Below are positions 18,801 through 33,800 of a DNA stretch of 44,343 nt, piece after piece (position 1 is the first letter of the stretch; each line of letters starts with the position of its first letter). The stretch comes from Eggerthellaceae bacterium (GTDB lineage Bacteria; Actinomycetota; Coriobacteriia; Coriobacteriales; Eggerthellaceae). The stretch lies in the NCBI GenBank assembly GCA_022792415.1, contig JAAWAY010000212.1:1-44343 (forward strand). The letters are read 5' to 3'. A program made the translations under genes and the position numbers. The notes beneath the pieces were generated by a model. The model was not told the origin of the DNA, made no database searches, and saw nothing but the letters and a program-made list of their open reading frames with translations.

Positions 18801-21800
18801 CACGAGCACGCAGACGCGCGACCCCAACCACTCCGTGGCCAACGAGTGGAGCTACGTGGGCGCCCACATCGGCCAGCCCACGGCCGACCGCTACGCGGAC
18901 AACGTGCTGTACCACCGCCTGGCCCAGATGGAGACGTCGAGCGTCCGCGGCAAGAGCGTCGACCTCAACGGCACCACCAAGACCATCTTCGCCTACGACT
19001 ACTCCAACAACGACATCGAGTCGCCGGTGTCGTACAGCCCCGAGTCCACGGCCAAGGACGCCAACATCCCCGACGGCGGGTTGTATGCCGGCGATTACGT
19101 TGAGTACGTCGTGCGCGTGGGCAACAAGTCCGCGGCCGCGGGCAGCCGCAACGACGTGCCCCTTGAGGCCGTGAGCGCCCGGTTCCAGGTGGAGGCCGGC
19201 CAGCGCATCGTCGGCTGGGAGGTGCAGAAGGTGCGCCAGTCCGACGGCACGTGGGTGGCTGACAACTCCACCGGCCTGCCCGTGACCGCCCAGATCGGCG
19301 ACACGAGCCTGAAGTCGCTGCGTGACGCGCCCCAGCAGGTGGACCTGTCCACCGGCAGCGTGACGCTGGCCGACGGATCCGTCGTCACCGGGGAGCAGTA
19401 CGCCCAGAACCGCGTGCTCATGTTCACCGTGGGCTCCGAGAAGTGGGAGAAGGTGGACACGGGTCGCGTCGACGAGAATGGCAACCCCGTCTACGAGGAC
19501 GTCATGACGCCGCAGTCCGACCGCCAGATCATGCCCGGCGAGTCGGTGGCCATCCGCATCATCACGCAGATGACCGGCGAGCGCGGCACCGACGCCTACC
19601 ACCAGTCCGAGAACACCACCGGCCGCTACAACACCGACAGCGACATGCCGTCGTACCGCGACCTGGCGCTGCGCGCCGACTTCTACGCGGCGTCCGCGCC
19701 CATGCACGGCTACCTGCAGTACACGGTGCCCGGCGGCGGTGACAACGACCACAACGTGTGGGGCTACTCCAACGACACCGGCCTGCGCACCATCAGCAAC
19801 GGCGCCTACAGCCCCACCTATTACACCACCGCCCACCAGCGCGGCAACTACGTGGTGGACGGCAAGCACAACCAGTTCGGATCGCGCGTGTACAACTACG
19901 TGCGGTTCTACAACCACCGCTATGACCGGGCGCGCAACGGCACGGATCATTACAACGACCCGCGCATCACGTTGGACTACACCGGCCAGGACCCGGCCAC
20001 GCTGCTGCACTCGCGCCCGCGCGCAGACGGCGACACGGCACAGTTAACTATATCTAACATCACGAACCCGACGTACCACACCAGCGATCTGACGGTGACG
20101 GTGAGCCTGCTCGACCAGTACGGCAGCGGCCGCCAGGTGTTCGAGCTGACGGACACGCCCAAGCTGGCCAACGGCACGTCGGCCGTCAAGCGCATCACCG
20201 ATGAGGGCCCCGACAAGGGCAAGATGATCAACCTGCGCTACCCGACCAACATCCCCAGCAGCCTGAACCTGAACAGCCGGGACAGCCTGCTCAAGGACGT
20301 GGTCAACTCCATCGGCAACGCCGGCGGCATCACCGGCGGCGACAAGGTGGACGAGGTGCCCTCCGACACGCCCACCTACACCATCACCTACCAGGCCGCC
20401 GCGGGCGGCGAGGTGGACCCGGATACCGATCCGGGCACCGATCCCGCCATGAAGGGCGAGCTGCCCGCCAACTCCTCCTACGCGGAAGGGGACATCGCGG
20501 GCTCCACGGCCACGGCCAAGCAGGGCTACGAGTTCGAGGGCTGGTACAAGCGCACGGTCAATGCCGACGGCACCTTCACGGACGTCAAGATCGACGGCGC
20601 CACGGCCGAGCTGTCCCCGGCCATCATCGCGGCCAACCTGAACACGCGCGTGTCCACCGACACCGAGAAGCCGTCCACGCCCGGCCCCGGCGCCGGCGAC
20701 GGCGACAGCTCGGGCGACGGCACGGATGACGGCACCGGCGATGGTGACGGGGAGGGTGACTCAGGCGAGGCCGGCGACGGCGACGGCTCGGGCGACGGCT
20801 CCGGCGACGGAGACGGATCGGGCGAGAGCGGCACCACCGGCGGGTCCGGCGATGCCGACGTGCCCAGCACCGGCTCGGCCACCCTGTACGACGACACGCT
20901 CTTCGTGGCCAAGTTCAAGCTGGACGAGAAGCGCAAGTACTCCGTGGAGTACCTCAGCTCCAACGTCGAGCACGGCAAGGTGTCCAACGACGGCGACCTG
21001 GCCATGCAGGCGCTGCTCACCAACGGCATCACCGGGTCCACGGCCACCCCGGCCGAGGGCTACATCTTCGACGGCTGGTACCTGCGCACCACCGCCGAGG
21101 GCAACGAGCCCCAGGACACCCTGGTGTCCGAGGACCTCGCCCTGGAGCCGGCCACCATCATCGAGATCCTCAACAAGCAGTTCCGCGACGAGTACGGCCT
21201 GTACTCCGACGCCACGTTCGTCGCCAAGTTCGTCGACGAGTCGCAGCGCAAGTACACCGTGACCTACGTGGCCGAGGGCGAGGGCCAGGTGCGCACCGCG
21301 GGCTACACCGTGGGCGAGGGCAACGAGGCTACCACCGTCGATCCCGGCGAGTGGGGCGCTACCGCGGTCAACCGCAAGGTGCCCATCGACGGCGGCACCA
21401 TCACAGGCGCCGAGGCCCAGGCCTCGGCCGGCTACGAGTGCACGGGCTGGTACCTGCGCACCACCGACGACGACGGCAACGTCACCGACACGCCCGTCGT
21501 CAGCACGGCGGTGCTGGCGCGCGAGAACGTGACGACCCTGTTCACCGAAGACGAGACCTGCGAGCTCACGGGCGACGTCACCCTGGTGGCCAAGTTCGAG
21601 CCCCGCACGTCGCAGCGCTACACCGTCACCTACGCCGCGGGCGCGCACGGCAAGGTCAGCGAGACGACCAACGCCGACATCGTGGCGCTCGTCACCACGG
21701 GCGTCACCGGATCCAAGGCCACGGCCGACCCGGGCTACGCCTTCGACGGCTGGTACGTCAACCTGAAGGACGCCGACGGCAACGTCACCGAGAAGCGCAT

Positions 21801-24800
21801 CTCCACCGACCCCGAGCTGACAGCCGACGTGGCCGCCGCATCGCTCAACAAGACCGGCTGGGTGGAGCGCATCACCCGCGAGGAGGAGCGCGTCGTCTAC
21901 GACGAGATCACGCGCCCCAAGACCGAGATCGTCACCCAGGTGAAGCAGATCCCCGTCATGCAGCAGGCCGTCGACGAGAACGGCGACCCGGTGGTGGACG
22001 AGAACGGAGACCCGGTGATGGAGCCGGCCGTCGACGAGGACGGCGAGCCCATCATGGAGCCGGCGCTCGACGACGAGGGCAACCCCATCATGGAGGACGT
22101 CGAGGTGCCCGTGACCGACAGCGAGGGCAACATCGTCATGGAGACGGTGAAGATCCCGCAGCTCAACGAGGACGGCACCGAGAAGACTGAGATCGTCACC
22201 GTGGTGGAGGACATCGTCCACGAGGGCGAGACCGTGTACGTGGACACCACCTTCACGGCCAAGTTCACGCCCAACACGACGCTCACCTACACCGTCAGCT
22301 ACCTGGTCACGCCGGGCGGCAAGGTGTCCGTGGCCGCCAACACCGACCAGGTGCTGTCCACCACGAACCTCACCGGATCGCAGGCCACGCCGCTGCCGGG
22401 CTACGAGTTCACCGGCTGGTACAAGCGCACCTACGGCCCCATCCCCGAGGACGGGTCCGATCGCACCTACACCGACGCGATGGTGAGCGACGTGGCGTTC
22501 CTGACGGCCGCCGACGCGGCCGCGGCGCTGGCCAAGGACGACGACGGCCTCAACGCCGACACGACGTTCGTGGCCAAGTTCCAGCCCTCTGGCAGCGACA
22601 CCTACACGGTCACCTACCAGCCGGGCGACAACGGCGACGTCGACACGCCCGAGAACGCCGACCTGCAGGCGCTCAGCACCGACGGCGTCACCGGCTCGAC
22701 CGCGCTGCCCGCCAGCGGCTACAAGTTCGCCGGCTGGTTCGTGCGCACCTACGTGACCGAGGAGCAGGTGGTCATGGAGCCCGTCATGGAGGAGACGTTC
22801 GAGACCATCCAGGTTCCCGTGCTGGACGAGGACGGCTACCAGACCTTCGACGACTTCGGCGACCCGGTGTACACCACCGAGACGCGCCAGGTGTTCGACG
22901 ATGACGGCAACCCGGTGTACTCCGCGGTGATGGTGCCGGTGCTGGACGAGGACGGCCAGCCCATGAAGGACGAGAACGGCAACCCCATCACCGAGCCCAA
23001 GATGCAGGAGAAGAAGGACGAGAACGGCAACGTGGTCACGGAGACGGTGACCTCGCCGAAGGACGAGCCCATATCCGCGGGCGCTACCATCACGCCCATG
23101 ATCGTCATCGCCCAGCTGGAGAAGAACAAGGACGCCAACGGCCTGTACCAGGACCTCACGCTGGTGTGCAAGTTCGCCGAGCGCACGGGCAACGAGCCTG
23201 ACATCGAGATCGACCCCTACACCGTCACCTACGTGGCGGAGCCCTACAACCCGGCCGTCGACGGCACCAACGTGGCCACGGTGACCCCGGCCAGCAACAT
23301 CAACCTGCCCGGCGACAGCGTGGACGACGTCACCGGCGCCGAGGCCACGCCCAAGGACGGCTACGAGTTCGTCGGCTGGTACGTGCGCACCTACCAGGAC
23401 GTGCCCGACACCAGCGGCAACGTCCAGAAGCAGCAGGTGGACGTCAAGATCGACGGCGCCGGCCTGCAGCTGAGCGCCTGGGAGGCCCAGGCGCAGGTGC
23501 AGCGCAACGCCGAGGGCCTGTGCGTGGACACCACGTTCGTGGCCAAGTTCCAGAAGGCCGCGGTGAAGGAGAACCTGAGCACCCAGTCCGTCAGCCAGCC
23601 CGAGAACCTGGGCGACCGCGATCCCATCCTCATCGAGTACTGGGACACCCGCGCCATCAACAACGGCGACGGCACCTACTCGGGCGCCTGGATCACCATC
23701 GACGAGCTCGATCGCCTGAACGCCCTGCCCGAGCGCGTGCCCACCGAGGCCGACGAGGGCTACTACAAGAACTCCAACAAGTTCCGCTACATCACCCAGG
23801 TGCGCTGGACGTACTACGACCTGCCCGCCACCATGAGCGACGACGGCACGACGGCCTACCGCCTGGATGACGTGGCCCTGGTGGGCGTGGCCCGCTACCA
23901 GGACCACCGCGACTCCACCGGCGAGCTGTACGAGAGCTGGACCGCGCAGAAGGTGCCGGTCGACCTGGGCTACACCCATCGCCACGCCGAGGACGCGCAG
24001 CTCGACTTCTACCAGGAGAAGGACGGCGAGAACCCCGGCGGCCTCATCCTGACCAACCCCATCAAGCACTTCGAGCAGGTGATTGAGGGCGAGGCCAAGA
24101 GCGTGCTGCAGACCAAGCAGGACAGCGGCAAGACCACCAACTTCACGGTGTACCGCCGCACGCCGGTCGTGCGCTTCCAGAACCAGGTGTTCCAGACCGA
24201 GGCCCAGGCCAAGGGCACGAGCGCCAAGAGCTGGAACGCCGCGCAGAAGACGGGCTACATCCCCGGCGAGCAGTTCTGGTACAAGGACACGCTGTGGAAC
24301 GTGCCGCGCGGCACCAACTCCTACATGAACATCGAGGGCGAGGTCTACAACCCCGTGTTCTACGAGCGCATCCCGCTCGACTACTTGAAGCAGGCCGACG
24401 GCAGCGACATCGACGCCGACTACCTGGCGGCCCGCCTGCAGAACAACATCCGCTGGATCGACATCTTCGGCAAGGACGTGAAGGCCCAGCGCCTCAACGG
24501 CATGAAGCTGAAGGTCACCCGCGTGGCCGAGGAGGATGCCCCCGAGGTCGCCAGGGACTACGGCGGCATGATGAACTACAACAACTCGGCCAAGGGGTAC
24601 TCGACCTATCGCAACGGCAAGCCGTTCAACGACCTGAACCCTGCGTCGGGCAACACCTCCGAGTACACGCGCTTCGCCCTGTTCCGCATCGAGTGGGTGC
24701 CCGACCCCGACGTGCCCAACCCCGGCTCGGTCATCCCGGACAACCGCGAGGAGATCTCGCCGGTCGACCTCATCCAGCCCGGCAACGTGTGCGTGGAGGT

Positions 24801-27800
24801 GGGCGACACCATCGAGCTGTGGTTCGACGTGACCGCCGCCATCGACGGCCTGCCCCAGGTGTACGGCAACATGGCCAACGCCTACGCGTCGACCACCAAG
24901 GGATCCGAGCCGGTGTACTTCCCGCGCATCGGCGAGTACTGGTCGTCCTACGGCGACTCCTACGTCGGCAACAACTACCAGACGGGCCGCATCAACGTCA
25001 ACCCGCTGGCCGGCAACAACTTCACCGCGTCCAACCCGGGTGTGGGGGCCTCGTACGTCAACAACGGGTCGGTCCTCATGGACATGGACTCGCTGCTGCA
25101 TGAGTCGGCGTTCACGGCCGACAAGCCCAAGAACACCGACCGCTGGGAGATGTGGGACGGCTCGCTCACCTTCATCCCCGGCGAGGCCAACAACCAGAAC
25201 GTCGACTACAACTACACCTATAACTGGAACTCGCGTCCCAACACGATGAACGGCACGGACGGCTTCCGCGGCACGTTCCTCGACACTGATTCCAAGACGT
25301 CCAACTACGTGCAGTGGGCGCGCTACACGCCCAAGCGCCCCTACAGCGCCGGGACGCAGGCCAACCTGTACAAGAACGCCTTGCCAAGCACCCGCTACCT
25401 GGTCAACGGCATGAGCTCAGGCTGGAACGAGGACGTGGTGCGCGTCAACGAGCGCGTCAACAGCACCTACGACTACCGTCGCAGCTACTGGCGCGACTAC
25501 GACAACTTCGTCACCATCCGCCGCACGTGGGCGGGCAACAAGGTGCACAAGGACGACGAGGGCAACACGGTGGGCCTGCCCACCCAGTGGGGCAGCACCA
25601 CGCCGCTTCTGTGGTCGCAGACGCGCGTCCACCTGCAGAAGGCGTGGCTGGCCACGTCGTCGCAGTTCATCCCGTCCACTGATGTGCAGGCGCCGCCGTC
25701 GGGCCCGCAGGGCACTACCTCGCCCTACGAGGCCGAGCGCCAGTACCTGAGCGGCCGTGACGCCAACGAGTGGTGGTACGAGCGCAACGACGCGTACGTG
25801 TGGTACCGCCAGACCCTGCGCGACCAGCGCGGCGTGCTGTACGGCCAGTACGACACCACCCTGCAGTACAACCAGAGCTACACCGCCCGCCTGCAGGCGC
25901 TCAACTACGGTGACCGCAACCTCGACGGTGTGGAGTTCACCTATATCTTCCCGCGTGGCGCCGAGCCCAACCTGAACGCCGACGGCGTCCCCATCCTGAC
26001 AGCCTATACGCTGAGCAGCGTGGGAGGTCCGTACGGCGCGGGTGGCACCACCGGCGTGAGCGAGTCGTGGGCGCCCATCGACTCGTCCTACGTGGACGTG
26101 GAGGTCGTCCAGACGCCCTACGGCGACTACCAGGGCTACGACGCTCCGTCCGACTCGCAGAACCCGGCGGACTACCGCAACGGCCTGGCGCTGCACTCCA
26201 CCGACCTGTCGGTCGACCCGGCGCTGTCCACCTACGAGGCCGTCGCCGGTGGCGATGCCTCGCGTCGTGGCGAGGACTACGTCACCAGCTCGCAGCCGTG
26301 GGTGGTCAAGATCACCGTGCGTAGCCCGCTGACCAAGTGGTTCGGCCGCGACATCGACACCAACGCCGCCAACACGGCTGATCGCGACAACGTCAGCGGC
26401 ATGCGCGGCTACAAGATGATCGTGGACATCAGCTCGCACGTGTTCAGCACCAACACGTCGGGCTACTGGTACGACCGCGTGCTGACGCGCCCCGTGGACA
26501 CCCGCGAGGTGACCGGCTCCGACACGTCCAAGGGCGAGCTGCCCTCCAAGTCGAGCGCCTACTACCAGGTGTACGACATCGACCACTTCGAGGGCCGCAC
26601 CGCCTGGGAGCCCGACGGCAACAAGAGCGACGGCGATACCAACAACAGCCAGCCCTACGGCATGGACTACATCTGGACGGCGCGATCCTGGTACGCCCAG
26701 AGCTACTGGAACCTGCCGACCGTCTATGATCAGTCCTACGGGTCGCCCAACATGCCCTCGGTCAACGGGCGCCTGGTGCAGAACAACACCGTCGTGCTCA
26801 CGCGGTGGGAATACGATGCCGACGCCAACGACGGCAAGGGCGAGTGGAAGGACACCGGCGAGGACGTCAAGGCCGGCGTGAAGGTGTCCAACACGGGCGC
26901 CCAGACCGACTGGCACAAGGCCTACAAGAACTCCGGCGTGGAGGGCACGCCCGAGCTGTACGCCCAGACGGGCACGCGCGCCCGCATGCGCAAGCCCGTC
27001 GTGCGCACGTGGAACACCCTGGGCACCGATGGCGTCACCGGCAGCCTGGCCGAGTACTACGTGGAGAGCGAGGGCGCGCGGCGCCAGCTCAACGTCCATG
27101 TGGAGAACCGCTACTGGTGGGATATGCTGGCCCAGAACACCACCGAGCGGAACGACACCCGCTGGAACATCTGGGGCGGCTGGTGGGAGCGCCTGTACCA
27201 CACCTATTCCGTGGACGGCGGCCAGATGGGCGATCTGGTGCTGCCCGTGGTGACCGTGGTGCTGCCCGAGAACATGGTGCCGCTGCGCGCCGACGGCCTG
27301 CCCTATGACAAGCTGCCCGACGTGGAGCAGGGCATGGCCGCAGGCGACTGGAGCGTCAACTACGCCACCGACGCCACCACCAACTCCAAGTACAAACTGG
27401 CCAACAACATGGATGCCAAGGAGCCTTGGCGTGACTTCAAGGCCACCGTCACCTACGAGAAGGTGGCCGACGAGGGCGTGGCCGGTACCGACACCATCCC
27501 GGCCAAGCCGGTGACGGAGTCGTACCGCTTCGTCATCCGCTTCGAGGCCCGCGGCGACGTGGACACCTCCGGCGAGACGGCGGCCGACTACGCGCTGGGC
27601 TACGACCCCTCCAAGGTGACCGTGACCGGCGCCGTCAACGGCGGCCGCAACAGCAACTACAACACCGGGCGCAACAACCGCTACGACTCCGCCGCCACCA
27701 AGAACGGCAACGGCGAGCAGCGCATCCGCGCCTACGACATGAACACGTTCAAGTTCAACATCATGACGGTGGGCGCGTCGCGTTCCGACGCGGACGAGAC

Positions 27801-30800
27801 CGCCTACTCCGAGACGTGGCGCAGCTACGAGAACATCCGCACCTACGTGTCGTCGAAGATGGACGGCTACCAGTTCCTGGCCGACTCCAACATATCCGGC
27901 AACCCCTACCAGGTGGGCAACACGCCGCAGTACCGCCGCATCTCGGGCGTCTACGATGACACGCGCCTCGACACGCGCCAGGCCGAGTACCGCACGAGCC
28001 GCAGCGACGGCATCGCCTACGACTACGACCGCACCGACTACCTGAACCACCCCACGACCACGGGCAACATGTACCCGTACCGCACCAGCGTGGTGGGCGT
28101 GCTGCCGAAGAACTCCATCTTCGACGGCAACTACACGCGCGCCAACGAGCCGGCCACCAACTACCTGCCCGGCTTCACCAAGCGCTACACCGAGAGCCAG
28201 AACGGCCTGGACAGCGTGACGCCCACGGGCAACCTGGGCATCATCGTGGAGGACTACCGGTTCCGCGAGAACCTGGCGCTGTCCGCCACGGCCACGTACC
28301 GCCTGAACGGCAACGAGGCCGTGCGCACGGCCGACAACTTCAAGCGCAACCGCACGGGCACGGCCGACACGCGCGACGACCAGGGCTTGATGACGGGCCT
28401 CAAGCTGCGCTGCTCGTATCCCACCGTCAAGGCGGAGTACGAGGTGGCGCGCGGCACCGGCACCAACGGCGCCACGCCCGAGGCCATGGGCAACGGCGCG
28501 TACTGGGACCAGAGCCAGTACTACAAGGATTCGTGGAGCACGGGGATGCCCCAGGGCTACTACCGCAACGACCGGTACTACTGGCTGGCGCGCAGCGCGT
28601 CCTACGACGGCAGCTACCATTCGCTCAACCCGTTCCGCCCCTATCGTCCCAACACCTCGCCGGGGTGGTCCAACCAGTTCATCAAGGACACGGGTCGCCA
28701 GATGGGCGGCATCTCCGACAGCGCGGCGTTCCAGTACGGCGACACGCTGTGGTACCAGGCCAAGTTCTCCAACCTGAACAACGGCTACGACCAGTCGGGC
28801 CGCCTCATGCACGCCAAGCTGGTGTTCGCGCTGCACCTGCCCAAGCAGGTGACGTTCTACACCGACAAGATGCTCACCGACGACCCGGCCGTCGTGGCCG
28901 CCGACAGCGGCTACAAGCTGATCAACGACTACGAGGGCGATGACTACCAGTTCCTGGTGGAGTACTACCACTGGGATCGCCACAAGCGCACGTGGGTGAC
29001 CGAGCACCTCACCCCCAAGCAGCTGGTGGAGAAGGGCTGGACGGTCAAGATCGTCGAGCAGCCCAACTACACGTCCAACAACTACGACGGCACCCAGGGA
29101 GGCATCGACTACGGCAAGGTCGACGCGGACAACCCCGACGACGAGGCCGCGCCCAACATCAAGACCTACGAGCACGACGCCGAGGTGGTTGTCTTCGAGC
29201 TGGCCCCGCCCGATGACGCCGACGACGAGGAGTTCGAGGAGTACGACAACCTGCTCCACGCCATGTGGGGCGGCGTGTACGCCGACGGCCACCTGGGCAT
29301 CGGCGACTACGTCACGCTCAAGGTGCGCACGCGCATCGACAACCTGGGCGACGCCGAGAGCGCGCTGACCGGCATGCACACCTCCTACGCCGACCAGCTC
29401 AAGGAGCTGCGCACGTGGGACGGCGGCAACTCCACCATGTACGCCACGGTGCACGATACCGACATGTCGTGGCTGGATGCCGCCAACGGTGGCACGGACT
29501 GGACGCACACCTACGCCAAGGACGTCTACGACAGCGACGGCGTCACCATCACCAAGCCGGCCGGCTCGACCGCCGTCAAGCCCACCAAGCCCGCCGTCAC
29601 CCAGGTGGGCCAGGAGGGCTACGGCTTCAACGAGCAGAAGATGGCCCGCTTCATCCGCTGGGGCCGCTACAACGGCTTCGTGCGCCTCATCTCCGACATG
29701 GTGTCCAAGATCGACCCGGTGACGGGCGAGGAGATCCCCGCGGTCGACTACGATTGCGACGGCGACCTGACGGACAGCTACATCTACGACCGCTCGGGCT
29801 TCTTCAAGATCCTGAAGCCCAGCGCCAGCGTGCGCGGCGACACGTTCGTCCAGCGCGCCCTCATGACCGACCAGGACTTCGACATCAACCTGGCCGACGA
29901 CTCGCACCAGGCCGGTGACAACGAGTTCCTGGTGACGCAGGCCATCAACACCGGCTCGGCCGTCAACAGCTTCATCGTGGACTGGCAGGTGCCCTACTAC
30001 GGCACGCTCAACGCCCTGTCCTACGACGCGCCCCTGGCTGACGTCAGCCAGCCCGTCGTGCGCACGCTGCCCTACGTGAGCTACGTGCAGACGGGCGTGT
30101 GGGAGGTTCCCGGATCCAGCTGGTCCAAGCGCACCGTGCAGCTGAACCAGACCAGCTCGGGCACCGACCAGGACGACGGCCTGACGCCCTACAAGGTGGA
30201 GTACTACCTGCAGAACATCGACGACGACAACTACAGCCTGAGCACCGACTCGTCCATCACGGCGCGCGCCAAGGCGGGCGACCCGGTGACGGCCGTGCCC
30301 CAGTCGCTGTCCGGCTTCACGTACAACCCGGATGTGGCGGGCACCGTCACGTCGGGCACCGTGGCCGAGGACGGCTCGCTCGTGCTGAAGCTGTACTACG
30401 ACCGCGACACCTACACGCTCACCTACGACTACGGCGAGGCGCCCCTCGGCGCCACCGACCTGCCGGCCGGCGGCACGTACAAGTACGACGAGACCGTCCA
30501 GGTGGCCGACGCGGCCACGGCCCCGGGCTACTCGTTCTCGGGCTGGGGCGTCACGGGCTACTTCAGCATGCCCGCGGGCGACCTGACGCTGTCGGGCACG
30601 TGGACGAAGAACGACATCACGTCCACGCCCACCGAGTACTCGGTGACCTACCGCACCAACAACAGCTTCGGCACCGTCAGCAAGACGGGCAACTTCAACA
30701 TCCTGCAGGGCCCCAACTTCGAGCTGGAGGACGGCACGCCCGGCATCACCGGCTCGGTGGCCTACCCGGCCAAGGACTGCGAGTTCATCGGCTGGACCGT

Positions 30801-33800
30801 CGTCGTCACCGACGACAAGGGCAACGAGATGGAGATGCCCATCACCACCACCATCAACGCCGACGGCTCGTCCGAGCTGACGGCCGAGCTGGTGAAGAAG
30901 AACCTCAACTTCACCACGGGCGAGGACGGCAACAAGTACTACCGCGCCACCAAGTTCGTGGCCAACTTCAAGCAGATCGCCTACAGCGTGTACTACCAGG
31001 CCGAGGCCAACGGCACCGTGGACACCGCCAGCAACCTGGAGATCCCGTATCGCCAGGACATGGGCGTGTCGGGCGCCAAGGCCATCCCCAACGAGGGCTA
31101 CCAGTTCGAGGGCTGGTACAAGCGCGTCGTGGCCGAGGACGGGACGAACGTCGACACCCGCATCACCGGCCTGCGCGACCCCGTCGACCTGTCGGGCACG
31201 CTGTCCACCGACATCGCCAAGCAGTGGCTGACCCGCGCCACCGAGGGCGAGAACGTGGGCTCCACCTTCGAGGACACGGTGTTCGTGGCCAAGTTCGAGG
31301 AGACCCCCAAGACCAAGGAGGTCTACGACAAGCCGCTCAACGCCGCCGCCCAGACGGAGTCCAAGCTGCGCGTGTTCGTGCTGGCGCGCATCGTCAACAC
31401 GTCCACCACCGAGGCTGACAAGGCCAGCGGCCTGTCGGTGTACGGCGAGCAGAACGGCCCCGAGCCCAACAGCCGTGAGAACTACGCGCTGCCCGGGTCG
31501 GACGCCGACCGCGACTACCTGTACGGCGAGGATGACGCCGCTGGCACGCCGGGCTCCCCCGACGGCAACACGGCCAACGGCACCATGTCCGGCACGTGGG
31601 GCGGCACCAGCTCGGGCACGTGGGTCATCCTGGGCAACCAGGACGGCTACGCCATCCGCGACAAGGAGAACGTCCGCATCGACACCACCCAGTTCAACGC
31701 CGCGGGCGGCTACGACATCCGCCAGATCCGCTGGGTCATCAAGGCCGTGGACCAGGATGCCGACGGCAAGATCCTGTCCGACAAGCACGGCTGGGATCTC
31801 ATCATGGACGATGAGACGGCCCAGCGCACGCCCGTCCCGCGCGGCTTCCGCCTGGACGTGGACGCCGTGCCCGACGTCACCGGCGCCGCCGACGACGGCA
31901 AGAACGACTACCGCGACACCATCGGCAAGCAGGAGGCCGACTACCTCGACCCGCAGCGCCTGAACGTGGGCTGGACGTGGGAGCGCGACGCCGCCACCGG
32001 CAAGTACGTCATGACCAGCGACGGCAAGCGCAAGAAGCTGCAGACGAAGGCGCAGATCCCGCAGTCGGTGTACTCCAACGCGGCCAGCATCATGTGCCAC
32101 ACGTTCGTGCTGGAGGACTTCACCATCACCACCATGGGCCTGCGCACGCTGGCCGACGGCCCGGTGACCGGCGATGACGATGGCAGCGGCGGCATCTCGG
32201 CCCTGTCCGACGACGGCATCGCGACCCTGGCCGACGGCGACGCCACGGGCGGCACCGGCGACGGGTCCGGCGATGGCACGGGCGATGGCTCGGGCGACGG
32301 CAGCACCACCCAGGTGTCCAAGGAGGCCCACCTGAACCACTACGTGTCGGTGGCCCTGCGCTACGACGACACGAAGTACGCCCTGCCCGAGCGCGACCGC
32401 GTGGGCTTCTACCGCGTGGCCGAGTACCCCACGCTCAAGCTGGACATGGAGCAGGCCTACTACAACGGCAACGCATCCGAGCAGTACGAGTGGGTCACCG
32501 GACGCCCGTCCATCGACCCGGCCGCATCGCTCATGATGCGCTACAAGGTGGTGCTCACCAACCTGAGCACCGACCAGCTCAAGACGCTGGGCATCGTGGG
32601 CCAGCAGGGCGACTTCTGCTCGAACCCCGACCTGTCCATGGTGCTGCCCTTCATCGAGGGCTTCGGCGCCGCGTCCACCATGTCGCCCAGCTCGTTCCAG
32701 TACGTGCCCTACGACCAGTCGCAGAAGAGCGACTGCCCGCTCAACCTCAACTACAAGTCGGTGGCCAAGTACCACGAGGTGCCGCTGCTCGACGGCGACG
32801 GCAACCCGCTGGTCAACCCCGACACGGGCGAGCCCTTCATGGAGATCGTCTATGACGAGTACGCCCAGAACCTGGACGGCGCCACGCCGCTGTGGACGTG
32901 GCACGTCGAGAAGCTGGACGAGGCGTTCAACAAGGTCGAGGACGTGACCAACCCCAACATCACGTTGATCAACCCGTTCATCGGCACCAACAGCTCTGGC
33001 GTGAAGGGCAGCGTCACCGCGGCCGACAAGCTGGGCTCGGTCAACTCCGGCTACAACCGCAAGTTCATGAACTGGCGCTTCACGTCTGCGGCAGGCGGCA
33101 ACATCCGCGGCACGCTGCAGCAGGGCCAGGCGGTCGTCGTCGAGCTGATGATGCCCATCCGCGCCGACGCCAACGCGTCCATCAGCTCCGACCTGATGAC
33201 CACCACCGGCTACGCCTACAAGTCGGGTAACTACAACCCCTACATCCCCACGCAGCAGGGCAGCAACAAGACGGGCTTCATCCTGGATACCCGTGATGCC
33301 AACCTGGACGACAACACCAACGAGATGCTGCTGTCGCTGCAGCTGGAGGGCGCCGGCTTCGTGGCCAACACGGCCCAGGGCCAGTCCAAGTTCTCTAGCT
33401 CCGATCTGGGCACGCTGTACACGCAGGTGGTCAACGGCCCGGTCATGGTGGGCGAGGGCGGCAACTACAACTACCTGTCGCGCGCCGAGAACCTGGGCTC
33501 CAGCGAGTCCATCGCCAAGAACTACGTCCACGCCGTGCTGCTGGACATCCTGCCCTACGAGGATGACTACAAGGTGCTCGACGGCTCCTACGCGGCCGAC
33601 GACGAGACGGGCGAGGTGTACCGCGTGCCCGTCAGCCGCGGCTCCAACTGGCACGGCTGGATCGAGGACCTGGACACCATCCACGTGCGCAGCTACAGCC
33701 CCAAGACGGCCAACGACTACCCCGAGGGCGTCGAGCTGAACTTCGACCCGGCCAACGGCCGCAAGGACGTGTCGGTGTGGGTGGGCCCGTTCCAGTCCAC

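Larger units (their letters stand above)
20371..23566 (+). repeat. InlB/Flg_new (Listeria-Bacteroides) repeat array 1, seven copies
   Basis: Seven repeats begin near 20371, 20932, 21247, 21613, 22285, 22600 and 23215. Each opens with YTVTY-like strands, has a central G(A/S)xA-xxGYxFxGWY(V/L/K)R motif and closes with DTTFVAKF. GWY variants include GYEFEGWYKR, GYIFDGWYLR, GYECTGWYLR and GYKFAGWFVR. This fold is common in internalin-type and other Gram-positive surface proteins. Repeat 1 carries a Gly/Asp/Ser insert before FVAKF, and repeats 4 and 6 carry acidic DENGxPV inserts at the same structural place. Confidence 0.88.

Noticed and set aside
27550-29841. RGD tripeptides in the giant protein (RGDV at 27550, RGDT at 29833)
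   Set aside because: With the protein's Arg, Gly and Asp content, several RGDs are expected by chance in 12,438 residues, and neither lies in an obvious exposed loop context that can be judged from sequence.
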